The notes beneath the pieces were generated by a model. The model made no database searches. It saw only the letters and a program-made list of their open reading frames with translations, and was not told the origin of the DNA. Below are positions 54,252 to 64,000 of a stretch of DNA of 64,000 nt, in pieces. The position numbers were made by a program, and so were the translations under genes. The stretch comes from Bradyrhizobium sp. SZCCT0231 (GTDB taxonomy: Bacteria > Pseudomonadota > Alphaproteobacteria > Rhizobiales > Xanthobacteraceae). Positions within the stretch are counted from its first letter, which is position 1. Each line of letters opens with the position of its first letter. Location: NCBI RefSeq assembly GCF_018130245.1, contig NZ_JAFCKP010000004.1, positions 1 to 64,000 of the forward strand, in the 5' to 3' direction.

Positions 54252-55940
54252 TCAGGCTGCCGCGGTCGAGTCGCGCACGGTCCGCACGACGACCGACCGC
54301 AGCTGCTCGAGATTGGCCGCCATCCCGGCGATCGCCTGCCTCACGTCCGCGGCGCGCTCGTTGACCGAGGCGGCATCGCGGCTGACATTGCCGATCTTGG
54401 CCGAGACCTCCTTCGCCGCAGAGGCCGATTCGGAAATCGACCGCGCGATCTCCCGCGTCGCGGCATCCTGCTCTTCCATCGCGGCGGCGACCGAGGTCGC
54501 CACGCCGTCGATCTCGACGATGTGGCCCCCCATGGCCTCGACGGCGTCGACGGCGGCCTGCGTCGAGGTCTGGATCTCGGCAATCAGCCGCCCGATCTCC
54601 TCGGTGGATTTGGCGGTCTGGTCGGACAGGGATTTCACCTCGGCGGCAACCACCGCGAAGCCGCGGCCGGCTTCGCCGGCGCGCGCCGCCTCGATCGTCG
54701 CGTTGAGCGCGAGGAGGTTGGTCTGGCCCGCGATGCCGCCGATGAGGTCGGAGACCTCGGCGATCTTCTTCACCGATCCGGCCAGCGCCTGAATGGTCGA
54801 GCGCGCCTGCTCGCGGCCGGCAACCGCCGATTTGGTGACGGTGCTGGTCCGCGCGACCTGGCTTGCGATCTCGCGGATCGAGGCGCTCAGTTCTTCGGCC
54901 GCGGCCGAGACGGCTTGCGAGCTGCCGAGGGCCTGCGTGGAGGCCGCCGCGACTGCCTGCGACTGCGCAGAAAGCGACTTTGCGATCTCCGACAGTCCGG
55001 AGGCGGCCCGCTCGACGCCTTGCGTCGCAGAGGTTGCGGTATCGACCGAGCGGCCGGTCTCGCGCTCGACCGTTTCGGCCATCTGGTGCAGGGCGGAGCG
55101 CTTGGCAAGCGCCGCCTCCTGCTCCTGTCGCAACTGTTCCTCGCGCAGACGGGAATTCTCGACCGCCGCCTGCTTGAACACCAGAAGCGCACCCGCCATC
55201 GAGCCGACCTCGTCCTGCCGGTGCGCGAAGGGAATGTCGGCGGTGAGATCGCCGGTGGCGAGCTTCTGCATCGTGTCGGTCATGCGCACGATCGGACGCA
55301 CCACGCCGAGGGCAACACCGAGCAGGCCCGCGGCAACGAAGGCGAGGACGGCGGCGGAGACGCCCAGGAGGATATAGAGCATGGAGCTGTCGCGGTCTGC
55401 GGCCAGCTTCTCCATGGCGGCATTCTGCTTGTTGGCGCTCTCGACGATGCTGTCGATGACGGCGCGATGCGTGGTATAGGCCTCCTTGAGTTGCGCGTAG
55501 GCGCGCTCGGAAGCCGCCGCGTCCTTGGCCTTGAGGGCCGGCAGGAGCTGTTCGGACGCCTTCCAGAATTTCTGCACCTCGGCATCGGACTTCGACACCA
55601 GCGCGGTCTTCAGATCTGGCGAGAGGCTGGAGGAGACCCAGAACGCCTTGCGCTCGTCGTAATCCTTGCGGAGCTGGACCAGGCGTTCGCCATGGGCCGC
55701 CAGCTGGTCCGGCTCACGCATGGCCAGCGTCGCCTCGAGGTAGGCCTCAATGACATATTCCGGCGGCGGCAGGATATCGGCGATCAGGTCGTTGCCGAGC
55801 TTGATGTCGGAATAGAGCGGGCCGCCGACCTTGAGCTCCTTCAAGGCGTACAGGCTGGTCGAAACCACGGCGGCAAAACCAATGGCGAGAACGATGCCGA
55901 ACGCGACGATCGCAGAGGACAAGGACAGACGAAATTTCAT
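54252..55940 (-). CDS. Methyl-accepting chemotaxis protein
   Basis: A 562-residue transmembrane chemoreceptor. It has a first helix near 9-31, a helical periplasmic sensor (about 32-185), a second helix near 188-210, a HAMP domain (about 211-265) and a long cytoplasmic signalling helix. The hairpin tip reads [33 protein letters not shown] (quoted in part), the invariant CheA/CheW-binding region. No C-terminal CheR pentapeptide is present (it ends DSTAAA). The ligand is unknown. Confidence 0.92.
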   Translation of the reverse strand: MKFRLSLSSAIVAFGIVLAIGFAAVVSTSLYALKELKVGGPLYSDIKLGNDLIADILPPPEYVIEAYLEATLAMREPDQLAAHGERLVQLRKDYDERKAFWVSSSLSPDLKTALVSKSDAEVQKFWKASEQLLPALKAKDAAASERAYAQLKEAYTTHRAVIDSIVESANKQNAAMEKLAADRDSSMLYILLGVSAAVLAFVAAGLLGVALGVVRPIVRMTDTMQKLATGDLTADIPFAHRQDEVGSMAGALLVFKQAAVENSRLREEQLRQEQEAALAKRSALHQMAETVERETGRSVDTATSATQGVERAASGLSEIAKSLSAQSQAVAAASTQALGSSQAVSAAAEELSASIREIASQVARTSTVTKSAVAGREQARSTIQALAGSVKKIAEVSDLIGGIAGQTNLLALNATIEAARAGEAGRGFAVVAAEVKSLSDQTAKSTEEIGRLIAEIQTSTQAAVDAVEAMGGHIVEIDGVATSVAAAMEEQDAATREIARSISESASAAKEVSAKIGNVSRDAASVNERAADVRQAIAGMAANLEQLRSVVVRTVRDSTAAA

Positions 55941-56201
55941 GAAACAATCCGGGTCGGCGTCGAAACTGCCTCCACCCTAGACGAATACGGTAAATACGGG
56001 ATTGCTTCGCGCCGGAATTGTATCGCGCGAGCTCCGCATAACTACGGGAATTGGCCGTCAAGCCTTCGGTATTGAGTCAGCGAGGCTGACGCACAAACGC
56101 CGAAGAGAACGTTTGAGACTGATGGGCAACGCAGCGCCGGCTTCGATGCGCCGAATGAGATGTGCGTGCCGAGGAGCAGGCCTCCCCGGCACGCCTTGCC
56201 T
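55941..56201. other. Intergenic segment upstream of the chemoreceptor
   Basis: A 261-bp gap between the pcaG end and the chemoreceptor start (both minus strand). It should hold the receptor promoter and the pca operon end. I see no strong hairpin or gene in it. Confidence 0.4.
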
Positions 56202-56804
56202 TCACACGTCGAAGAACACCGTCTCGTCGTCGCCCTGGAGCCGCAGGTCGAGCCGGTAGACCGGCTTGCCGGCCTCGCGCACCGCGGTCAGCGTGGCGCG
56301 GCGGTCGGCCGGCACCAGCGCCAGCACGGGATCGGCGGAGTTCCCAGCCTCGTCGCTGAAATAGATCCGGGTGTAGAGATGCCGCAGCATGCCGCGGCCG
56401 AACACCGCAAGCAGGATATGGGGCGCCTGCGGCTTGCCGTCGGGATCCGGCACCGCGCCCGGCTTGATTGTCTCGAAGGCGTAGTTGCCGTCCTTGTCGG
56501 TGCCGCAGCGGGCAAAGCCGCGGAAGCTCGCATTCGGCAGCGCACGCTTGTCCTGCGGGTCGGCGAAACGTCCCTGCGCATCCGCCTGCCAGATCTCCAG
56601 CATGCAATCCGGCACGGCAACGCCGGCACCGTCGAACACGCGGCCCTCGATGCGGATGCGGTCGCCCGTGACGTCGGGGGTCAGCGTCGAGCTGGTGAAC
56701 GCGTCGTTCCACGCATAGTCGCCGGTCGGCGTCAGTCCGTATTTGAAGAACGGACCGACCGTCTGCGAGGGGGTGATCCCGTCGGGCTTCACAGAATCCT
56801 GCAC
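56202..56804 (-). CDS. pcaG: Protocatechuate 3,4-dioxygenase alpha subunit
   Basis: A 200-residue intradiol dioxygenase subunit that pairs with PcaH to open protocatechuate to 3-carboxy-cis,cis-muconate. SQTVGPFFKYGL near 13-24 and LEIWQADAQGRF near 67-78 are PcaG marks. As usual for this subunit it lacks a complete iron site. It starts with GTG one base after the pcaH stop, with a GGAGAA site, so translation is coupled. Confidence 0.93.
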   Translation of the reverse strand: MQDSVKPDGITPSQTVGPFFKYGLTPTGDYAWNDAFTSSTLTPDVTGDRIRIEGRVFDGAGVAVPDCMLEIWQADAQGRFADPQDKRALPNASFRGFARCGTDKDGNYAFETIKPGAVPDPDGKPQAPHILLAVFGRGMLRHLYTRIYFSDEAGNSADPVLALVPADRRATLTAVREAGKPVYRLDLRLQGDDETVFFDV

Positions 56805-56805
56805 G

Positions 56806-57507
56806 TTAGTGGTTCTCCATGGGGGTAGCGTTCTTGCCGCGCAGCACGATATCGAAGCGGTAGCACAGCGCCCATTCGGGCTTTGTGTTCTCGAGATCGA
56901 ACGAGGAGACCATCCGCGCCCGCGCCTTCTCGTCCGGAACCGAATTGAAGATCGGGTCGAACGGAAACAAGGGATCGTTCGGGAAATACATCTGCGTCAC
57001 GAGGCGCGTGACGAAGGAATAGCCGAACACCGAGAGATGGATGTGCGCGGGGCGCCAGGCGTTGTGGTGATTGCCCCAGGGGTAGGCGCCGGGCTTGATG
57101 GTGACGAAGCGATAATAGCCGGAAGCATCGCTCACGGTGCGGCCCGCACCGGTGAAATTCGGATCGAGCGGCGCCGGATGCTGATCGCGGACGTGGACAT
57201 AGCGGCCGCAGGAATTGGCCTGCCAGATCTCGACGAGCGAGTTCGGCACGCCGCGGCCGTCCTCGTCCCGCACATGGCCATGCACGATGATGCGCTCGCC
57301 GATCGGCTCGCCAGCATGCTGGGTGGTGAGATCGTTGTCGCCCTCGCGCACGGTCTCGTGGCCATAGACCGGGCCGGTCAGTTCCGACAGCGTGTGACGC
57401 ATCGGGATCAAGGGCTTGTTCGGCGCGCGCTTGATCGAGCTCTTGTAGTCGGGCGACAGCGGCAGCGGATGCGCCTTGTTGCTGTCGACAGGATAGATAA
57501 ATGTCAT
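56806..57507 (-). CDS. pcaH: Protocatechuate 3,4-dioxygenase beta subunit
   Basis: A 233-residue catalytic subunit. The non-haem Fe(III) ligands are visible as the Tyr in GRYVH and the Tyr in PGAYPW, then the two His in RPAHIHLS. With PcaG it cleaves protocatechuate between the hydroxyls, entering the beta-ketoadipate pathway. A GGGAGG site precedes the ATG of MTFIYPVD. pcaH and pcaG are adjacent; pcaC, D, B, I, J are not in the window. Confidence 0.95.
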   Translation of the reverse strand: MTFIYPVDSNKAHPLPLSPDYKSSIKRAPNKPLIPMRHTLSELTGPVYGHETVREGDNDLTTQHAGEPIGERIIVHGHVRDEDGRGVPNSLVEIWQANSCGRYVHVRDQHPAPLDPNFTGAGRTVSDASGYYRFVTIKPGAYPWGNHHNAWRPAHIHLSVFGYSFVTRLVTQMYFPNDPLFPFDPIFNSVPDEKARARMVSSFDLENTKPEWALCYRFDIVLRGKNATPMENH

Positions 57508-57625
57508 GGCGAACTCCTCCCCGGCCATTGTGGTCCGGCCGGTCAACGCTTCCGCCAATCATTATAGGATATAACTAATTTGGGGAAGCGGGTTTGGCAG
57601 CCTTCCTGCGCCCCGTCGGGCGCCG
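57508..57625. promoter_or_regulatory. Gap before pcaH with an AT-rich tract
   Basis: A 118-bp gap between the intradiol dioxygenase and pcaH. At 57558-57590 it holds an unusually AT-rich tract (AATCATTATAGGATATAACTA) for this genome, so a separate pcaHG promoter or regulator site is likely. No exact box is claimed. Confidence 0.4.
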
Positions 57626-58519
57626 CTATTTGATCGGCGGGCGCGGCAGCACGGCCTCGCCGGGCTCGAGCCGGTAGGTGTGATCCAGCGAATACCAGGG
57701 CGTAGCGACGTCGGGCGCGGTCGGATGCGGCGTATCGTGGCGCCGGAACTTGCCGATCAGCGCCTGCGTCACCCCGAACTGCACGTCACTGTCGATATGC
57801 GGATCGGCGGGGTCGTAGACCTGCGAGATCAGCACCTTAAAACCGGGCTTGAAGATCAGGGCGTGCAGATGCGCGGGTCGATAGGGATGCCGGCCCTGCG
57901 CCTCGAGCAGGCGGCCGACCACGCCGTCCGTCGGAATGGGATAGCCGACCATCATCACCGAGCGGAAGGCGAAGCGTCCATCCCGGTCGGTTGTGAACTT
58001 GCCGCGCAGGTTCATGTCGGCCTGATCGGGGTCCTGGTTCTCATAGAGGCCAACCGGCGAAGCGTGCCAGACATCGACCTCGGCACCCGCGACGGGCTGG
58101 CCGCCCTTGTCGACGACACGGCCGCTGACGAACAGCGCGGCCCCCGGTGTCTCCGAGCGCACGATCGATCCGCCATTCTCGACCCGGGGCGAATTCAACC
58201 GCCAGAACGGCCCGAGCAATGATTGATCGGTCTCCGTATTACCCTGATCGCCGTTGTTGAGCAGGCACACCAGCGAGGAGACGCCGAGCGACCCCGCCAT
58301 CAGCACGACTTCGTTATGCGTGTCGGTGGTCAGCTTGCCGAGCTCGGCCACGATCGCCGTGGCGTCGCGGAATTCCTTCTCGGTCAGCCTGACATCGCGG
58401 ACGAAGGCGTGCAAATGCTCGACGAGAGAGACCATGATCTGGCGCAGCCGCGGATCGGATGTCCGCGCCATCACCGCCAGTGCCGCGGCCGTGACGTCCT
58501 GCTCGCGCTCGATGATCAT
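57626..58519 (-). CDS. Intradiol ring-cleavage dioxygenase (catechol/hydroxyquinol type)
   Basis: A 297-residue single-chain intradiol dioxygenase with the N-terminal helical dimerisation domain (about 20-95) of catechol 1,2-dioxygenases, followed by the catalytic beta domain. The iron ligands are the Tyr in PVGLYENQ, the Tyr in VGYPIPTDG and the two His in RPAHLHAL. VWHASPVGLYENQDP and YDPADPHIDSDVQFGV favour the hydroxyquinol 1,2-dioxygenase group over CatA, but the call is not decisive. It lies between pcaF and pcaH on the same strand. Confidence 0.85.
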   Translation of the reverse strand: MIIEREQDVTAAALAVMARTSDPRLRQIMVSLVEHLHAFVRDVRLTEKEFRDATAIVAELGKLTTDTHNEVVLMAGSLGVSSLVCLLNNGDQGNTETDQSLLGPFWRLNSPRVENGGSIVRSETPGAALFVSGRVVDKGGQPVAGAEVDVWHASPVGLYENQDPDQADMNLRGKFTTDRDGRFAFRSVMMVGYPIPTDGVVGRLLEAQGRHPYRPAHLHALIFKPGFKVLISQVYDPADPHIDSDVQFGVTQALIGKFRRHDTPHPTAPDVATPWYSLDHTYRLEPGEAVLPRPPIK

Positions 58520-58537
58520 GGGCTATTTTCTCCCTGT

Positions 58538-58558
58538 CTCTCCCCGCAAGCGGGGAGA
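58538..58558. repeat. Short CTCTCCCCG palindrome
   Basis: CTCTCCCCGC, A, AGCGGGGAGAG, in the 55-bp gap between pcaF and the intradiol dioxygenase gene. Fourth copy of the family at 6025, 37991 and 38796. Confidence 0.7.
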
Positions 58559-58574
58559 GGGAGAGGAAAGACCG

Positions 58575-59783
<1,209 letters not shown>

Positions 59784-59886
59784 CGTTGTTCTCCCTGAAT
59801 GCGGCGATCCGGCCAAATTCTTCAATGTCGGCGGAGTTTTAGGGGGGCGCCCACGGCAGGTCAATTGACGGTTTCGCGGGGCAGCC

Positions 59887-59927
59887 GTCATTCCGGGGCG
59901 CGCCATTTGGCGCGAGCCCGGAATGAC
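59887..59927. repeat. GTCATTCCGGG palindrome
   Basis: GTCATTCCGGG...CGCGCC and its complement, 41 bp, in the divergent gap between pcaF and mutS. It is the only palindromic element found in a divergent junction of this window. Confidence 0.7.
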
Positions 59928-60035
59928 AGCGGAAAATGTGGCAGCCGCTTCCGCCACGCGGACAACGTGGAAAACCTTCCCTTCCCGGCCAAACCGATAG
60001 GAGCAGGTGCCGAAATTTTGTAGGTTGCGCCGCCC

Positions 60036-62774
60036 ATGACGATGCAACAGCCGATACCTGTCCCGCCGCCCGACGAAGCCCCCGCCCAACCAGCGGAAGC
60101 CGCTACGCGCGTCACGCCGATGATGGAACAGTACCTCGAGATCAAGGCTGCGCATCGGGGCTTGCTGCTGTTCTACCGGATGGGCGACTTCTACGAGCTG
60201 TTCTTCGAGGACGCCGAGATCGCCTCCAGAACGCTCGGGATCGTCCTGACCAAGCGCGGCAAGCATCAGGGCGCCGACATCCCGATGTGCGGCGTGCCGG
60301 TCGAGCGCTCAGAGGATTATCTGCATCGTCTCATCAGTGCCGGCCACCGCGTCGCCGTCTGCGAGCAGACCGAGGATCCGGCGGCGGCGAAAGCGCGCGG
60401 CAACAAGAGCGTGGTGCGCCGCGGCGTGGTGCGGCTGGTCACGCCGGGCACGCTGACCGAGGACACGCTGCTCGATGCGCGTGCCAACAATTATCTGCTG
60501 GCGATCGCGCGGGCACGTTCGTCTACCGGCGGCGACCGCTTCGGTCTCGCCTGGATCGACATCTCGACCGCCGAATTCATGGTCACCGAAGTTTCGGGCG
60601 GCGAGCTCGCCGCGACGCTGGCGCGCATCAACCCGAACGAGGCCATCGTCACCGACGCGCTCTACAATGACAGCGAGCTCGGACAGACCTTGCGCGAGCT
60701 GCCGGCGGTGACCCCGCTGACCCGCGACGTCTTCGACGGCGCCACTGCCGAGAAGCGGCTGTGCGACTACTTTGCGGTCGCGACCATGGACGGGCTCTCC
60801 CAGCTCACCCGCTTGGAGGCCACCGCTGCGGCCGCCGCCGTCACCTATGTCGACCGCACCCAGGTCGGCAAGCATCCGCCGCTGTCGCCGCCCGCGCGCG
60901 AGGCCTCGGGCGCGACCATGGCGATCGATCCGGCCACCCGCGCCAATCTCGAGCTGACGCGGACACTGGCCGGCGAACGCCGCGGCTCGCTGCTCGACGC
61001 GATCGACTGCACTGTCACCTCTGCGGGTTCGCGCCTGCTGGCGCAGCGTCTGGCGGCACCGCTGACCGATGCACCGGCGATCGCCCGCCGGCTCGACGCG
61101 GTCAGCGCCTTCGTTGCCGATTCCGCGGCGCGCGAGGACATCCGCAGCATCCTGCGCGGCGCGCCCGACATGTCGCGCGCTTTGGCGCGGCTCTCGGTCG
61201 GCCGCGGCGGACCGCGCGACCTCGCCGGCATCCGCGACGGCATCATCGCTGCCGACCAGGTGCTGACGCGGCTCGGCGAAATGGATCGGCCGCCGCAGGA
61301 GATCGCGGCGGTGATGGCGGCGCTGCAAAGGCCGTCGCGCGAGCTCGCATCCGAATTCGCCGGCGCGCTCGACGAGCAGCTGCCGCTGATCAAGCGCGAC
61401 GGCGGTTTCGTTCGCCAGGGCTACGAGCCCGCACTCGACGAGGCACGAAACCTGCGCGATGCCTCGCGCCTCGTGGTCGCCTCGATGCAGGCGCGCTACG
61501 CCGACACGACCTCCGTCAAGGGCCTCAAGATCCGCCACAACAACGTGCTCGGCTATTTCGTCGAGGTCACCGCGCAGCACGGCGACAAGCTGATGTCGCC
61601 GCCGCTGAACGCGACCTTCATCCATCGCCAGACGCTGGCAGGACAGGTGCGCTTCACCACCTCCGAGCTCGGCGAGATCGAGGCCAAGATCGCCAATGCC
61701 GGCGACCGTGCGCTGGGCCTCGAGCTCGAGATCTTCGAGCGGCTCTGCGCCAAGGCGCTCGAGATCAGCGACGATCTGCGCGCCGCCGCGCAGGGCTTTG
61801 CGCTGCTCGACGTCGCGACGTCGCTGGCAAAACTGGCGGTCGACGAGAACTATGTGCGGCCCGAGGTGGATGGCTCGCTCAGCTTCGCGATCGAAGCCGG
61901 CCGCCATCCCGTGGTGGAGCAGGCCCTCAAGCGCAACGGCGAGCCGTTCATCGCCAATGCCTGCGATCTCTCACCTAGCCCCGCACAAAAATCCGGCCAG
62001 CTCTGGCTGCTCACCGGTCCCAACATGGCGGGCAAATCGACCTTCCTGCGCCAGAACGCGCTGATTGCCTTGATGGCTCAGATCGGCAGCTTCGTGCCGG
62101 CCACGCGTGCGCGGATCGGCATCGTCGACCGCCTGTTCTCGCGCGTCGGCGCGGCCGACGATCTCGCCCGCGGCCGCTCCACCTTCATGGTGGAGATGGT
62201 CGAGACCGCGGCTATCCTCAATCAGGCCGGCGAGCGCTCGCTCGTGATCCTCGACGAGATCGGCCGCGGCACCGCGACCTTCGACGGCCTCTCGATTGCC
62301 TGGGCCGCGATCGAGCATTTGCACGAGAGCAACCGCTGCCGCACATTGTTCGCGACGCACTATCACGAGCTGACCGCACTCTCGGCAAAACTGCCGCGCA
62401 TGTTCAACGCCACGGTGCGCGTGAAGGAGTGGCAGGGGAACGTCGTGTTCCTGCACGAGGTGCTGCCGGGCTCGGCCGACCGCTCCTACGGCATCCAGGT
62501 CGCAAAACTCGCGGGCCTGCCGCCGGCGGTGATCACGCGCGCCAAATCCGTGCTCTCCAAGCTGGAGGCGCAGGACCGCGGCCAGACCGCGCGAGCCCTC
62601 GTGGACGATCTGCCGCTGTTCGCAGTCCCCTCCCGCGCCGCCGCGGAAGCCGCGCCGCCAACCGAGGCCGAGCTGTTGATGGAAGCCGTGAAGGCGCTGC
62701 ACCCCGACGAGATGTCGCCGCGCGAAGCGCTCGATGCGCTCTATGCGTTGAAGGCCAAGCTGCCGAAGCAGTGA
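60036..62774 (+). CDS. mutS: DNA mismatch repair protein MutS
   Basis: A 912-residue mismatch-recognition ATPase. The N-terminal mismatch-binding domain has [13 protein letters not shown] near 48-60, including the F-x-E wedge. The clamp and lever follow, then the ABC-type ATPase with Walker [14 protein letters not shown] near 664 and Walker [18 protein letters not shown] near 735. The C-terminal tail ends with [16 protein letters not shown], consistent with the MutS tetramerisation region. It is longer than E. coli MutS (853), as is usual in Rhizobiales. Confidence 0.97.
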   Translation: MTMQQPIPVPPPDEAPAQPAEAATRVTPMMEQYLEIKAAHRGLLLFYRMGDFYELFFEDAEIASRTLGIVLTKRGKHQGADIPMCGVPVERSEDYLHRLISAGHRVAVCEQTEDPAAAKARGNKSVVRRGVVRLVTPGTLTEDTLLDARANNYLLAIARARSSTGGDRFGLAWIDISTAEFMVTEVSGGELAATLARINPNEAIVTDALYNDSELGQTLRELPAVTPLTRDVFDGATAEKRLCDYFAVATMDGLSQLTRLEATAAAAAVTYVDRTQVGKHPPLSPPAREASGATMAIDPATRANLELTRTLAGERRGSLLDAIDCTVTSAGSRLLAQRLAAPLTDAPAIARRLDAVSAFVADSAAREDIRSILRGAPDMSRALARLSVGRGGPRDLAGIRDGIIAADQVLTRLGEMDRPPQEIAAVMAALQRPSRELASEFAGALDEQLPLIKRDGGFVRQGYEPALDEARNLRDASRLVVASMQARYADTTSVKGLKIRHNNVLGYFVEVTAQHGDKLMSPPLNATFIHRQTLAGQVRFTTSELGEIEAKIANAGDRALGLELEIFERLCAKALEISDDLRAAAQGFALLDVATSLAKLAVDENYVRPEVDGSLSFAIEAGRHPVVEQALKRNGEPFIANACDLSPSPAQKSGQLWLLTGPNMAGKSTFLRQNALIALMAQIGSFVPATRARIGIVDRLFSRVGAADDLARGRSTFMVEMVETAAILNQAGERSLVILDEIGRGTATFDGLSIAWAAIEHLHESNRCRTLFATHYHELTALSAKLPRMFNATVRVKEWQGNVVFLHEVLPGSADRSYGIQVAKLAGLPPAVITRAKSVLSKLEAQDRGQTARALVDDLPLFAVPSRAAAEAAPPTEAELLMEAVKALHPDEMSPREALDALYALKAKLPKQ

Positions 62775-62780
62775 CGGTGC

Positions 62781-62880
62781 CGTAGGGTGGGCAAAGCGTA
62801 GCGTGCCCACCATGCAAATGCGAATTCGCGGAAGGATGGTGGGCACGGCGCGCGAAGTGCGCGCCTTTGCCCACCCTACG
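62781..62880. repeat. GTAGGGTGGGCAAAG palindromic repeat, copy 4
   Basis: A 100-bp copy of the 20140-20230 element, 6 bp after mutS and 7 bp before the end of the convergent chemoreceptor gene. Confidence 0.85.
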
Positions 62881-62887
62881 ATTCTGC

Positions 62888-64000
62888 CTACGCCCCCGCC
62901 GCGATCGCCGCGGCTTCCGCGGCCGCGCGCTGCATGCTGGTCGACATCTCGTTCGTCACCGTGCTCTGCTCCTCGATCGCAGCGGCGGTCGAGGTGACGT
63001 ACTCGCTGACATTGTTGATCGCCTGCTTGATCGAGCTGAGCGCGCTGACGACGTCGCCGGAGATACCGTTGAGGCTGCCGATCTCCTGGCCGATCTTGTC
63101 GGTCGCCTGCTTGGCCTGGTTGGCGAGGCTCTTCACTTCGGAGGCGACCACCGCGAAGCCGCGGCCGGCCTCACCGGCGCGGGCGGATTCGATCGTGGCG
63201 TTGAGCGCGAGCAGGTTGATCTGTCCGGTGATGCTGTTGATCATCTCGACGATGCCGCTCATCGCCTGCGCGGCCTCGGTGAGGCGCTGCGCCTGGGCGT
63301 CGGCGGCGGCGACCTGATCGACCGCGCTCATCGCGGTCTCGCGCGATTTGGTCATCGCCTCGGAAATCTCCCGCACCGAGGCGTTCAGCTCCTCGGAGCC
63401 GGCGGCGACCGATTCCATCATGCCGCGGACGCGCTCGTTGCCCATGCGGACCAGCACCTGCCGCGTGGTGTCGGTGGCATATTTCACGACCTTGAACGGT
63501 TTGCCGTTGAGGTCGAGGATCGGATTGTAGGAGGCCTGGATGTAGACCTCCTTGCCGCCCTTGCCGATGCGCTTGTACTCGGCCGCCTGGTACTGGCCGC
63601 GGTTGAGCGCGGCCCAGAACTCGCGATAGGCGACGCCGTCGCGCTCGGCGGCGTCGACGAACATGCTGTGATGCCTGCCCTTGATCTCGGCCAGCGAATA
63701 GCCGAGCGCGGCGAGGAAGTTGGCGTTCGCGGTGATGATCGTGCCGTCCATGCTGAACTCGATCACGGCCTGGGCCTTGTCGATCGCCGCGATCTGACCG
63801 GCGAGATCGGCGTTCTTCAGCTTCTCCGCGGTGATTTCGGTTGCGAACTTGACGACGCCGAACGGCTTGCCCTTCTCGTCGAGCAGCGGATTGTAAGAGG
63901 CGAGGATCCAGACCTCGCGGCCACCCTTGCCGATGCGCTTGAACTCGCCGGCCTGGTATTCGCCGCGGTTGAGCGCGGCCCAGAATTCACGATAGGAGGC
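62888..64000 (-). CDS. PAS-repeat chemotaxis protein (cut by window edge)
   Basis: The C-terminal 370 residues or so of a soluble chemoreceptor. The frame runs on without a stop through 64000, so the N-terminus lies outside. Two PAS domains follow each other with near-copied sequence: [20 protein letters not shown] in the upstream one and [20 protein letters not shown] in the next. The signalling domain (residues near the tip: [21 protein letters not shown]) is short, with no membrane helix or HAMP in the visible part. Repeated PAS domains of this kind, often called Aer-like, sense redox state or oxygen, but no cofactor residue can be picked. More PAS copies probably lie to the right. Confidence 0.88.
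   Translation of the reverse strand, partial: ASYREFWAALNRGEYQAGEFKRIGKGGREVWILASYNPLLDEKGKPFGVVKFATEITAEKLKNADLAGQIAAIDKAQAVIEFSMDGTIITANANFLAALGYSLAEIKGRHHSMFVDAAERDGVAYREFWAALNRGQYQAAEYKRIGKGGKEVYIQASYNPILDLNGKPFKVVKYATDTTRQVLVRMGNERVRGMMESVAAGSEELNASVREISEAMTKSRETAMSAVDQVAAADAQAQRLTEAAQAMSGIVEMINSITGQINLLALNATIESARAGEAGRGFAVVASEVKSLANQAKQATDKIGQEIGSLNGISGDVVSALSSIKQAINNVSEYVTSTAAAIEEQSTVTNEMSTSMQRAAAEAAAIAAGA

Noticed and set aside
54054-56075. A 673-residue plus-strand frame over the chemoreceptor
   Set aside because: Antisense shadow; Arg/Gly-rich with no domains.
59784-60266. N-terminal extension of the pcaF frame upstream of 59783
   Set aside because: It runs through the promoter gap and into mutS and has no thiolase sequence; the ATG at 59783 has a good ribosome-binding site.

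Overview
The window reads as ordinary chromosome of a GC-rich alphaproteobacterium, most likely Bradyrhizobium or a close Nitrobacteraceae relative. This is inferred from strong third-position G/C, proteins that resemble that group (an amino acid:[carrier protein] ligase island, UrtABCDE next to amidases, intradiol dioxygenases), and many small palindromic repeats of the kind common in Bradyrhizobium and Rhodopseudomonas. I see no rRNA or tRNA gene, no insertion sequence, no prophage and no CRISPR array. Species cannot be settled from sequence reading alone.

Layout. 1-4.2 kb: an MCE/MlaD lipid-transport protein and a large autotransporter. 4.5-16.8 kb: a short-chain amide and urea nitrogen module. 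It holds aliphatic amidase AmiE, an FmdB-type zinc ribbon, formamidase FmdA and the ABC transporter UrtABCDE, all on the minus strand. Facing away from it are a transporter-like NCS1 domain fused to a hybrid histidine kinase and a LuxR-type response regulator. The gap between them holds a sigma-54-like promoter and an 18-bp palindrome. 17-22 kb: a Baeyer-Villiger-type flavin monooxygenase, a secreted S1 protease, a HAD phosphatase and the methionine-salvage pair mtnP-mtnA. 22.4-26.2 kb: a compact aminoacyl-carrier-protein island (ACP, acyl-CoA-dehydrogenase-like flavoprotein, class II aaRS-like amino acid:CP ligase, GNAT protein). 26.5-35.8 kb: two c-di-GMP proteins flanking a TctCBA tricarboxylate transporter, plus two small hypothetical proteins. 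35.8-38.7 kb: rpmF, mtgA, ispA and a DUF1345 membrane protein.

38.9-46.6 kb: a secreted caspase-like protein, a GFA zinc protein, an NTF2-like protein, a class A beta-lactamase, a CPA1 sodium/proton antiporter, a peptidoglycan amidase, what looks like a 5' remnant of a Rieske oxygenase gene, and a TauD-type dioxygenase. 46.8-53 kb: ispG, a DMT exporter and a Zur-like Fur protein in one apparent operon, divergent from marR-emrA-emrB. 53-64 kb: a phosphotransferase, a chemotaxis receptor, a beta-ketoadipate block (pcaF, an intradiol dioxygenase, pcaH, pcaG), mutS, and a PAS-repeat chemotaxis receptor cut by the right edge.

Two modules stand out. One is the amide module, where a permease-shaped sensor kinase sits opposite the amide transporter and amidases. 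The other is the aminoacyl-carrier-protein island, whose biochemistry is partly known at family level but whose end product is not. At the genome-architecture level, eight of the nine convergent gene junctions carry a palindromic element, against one of eight divergent junctions.
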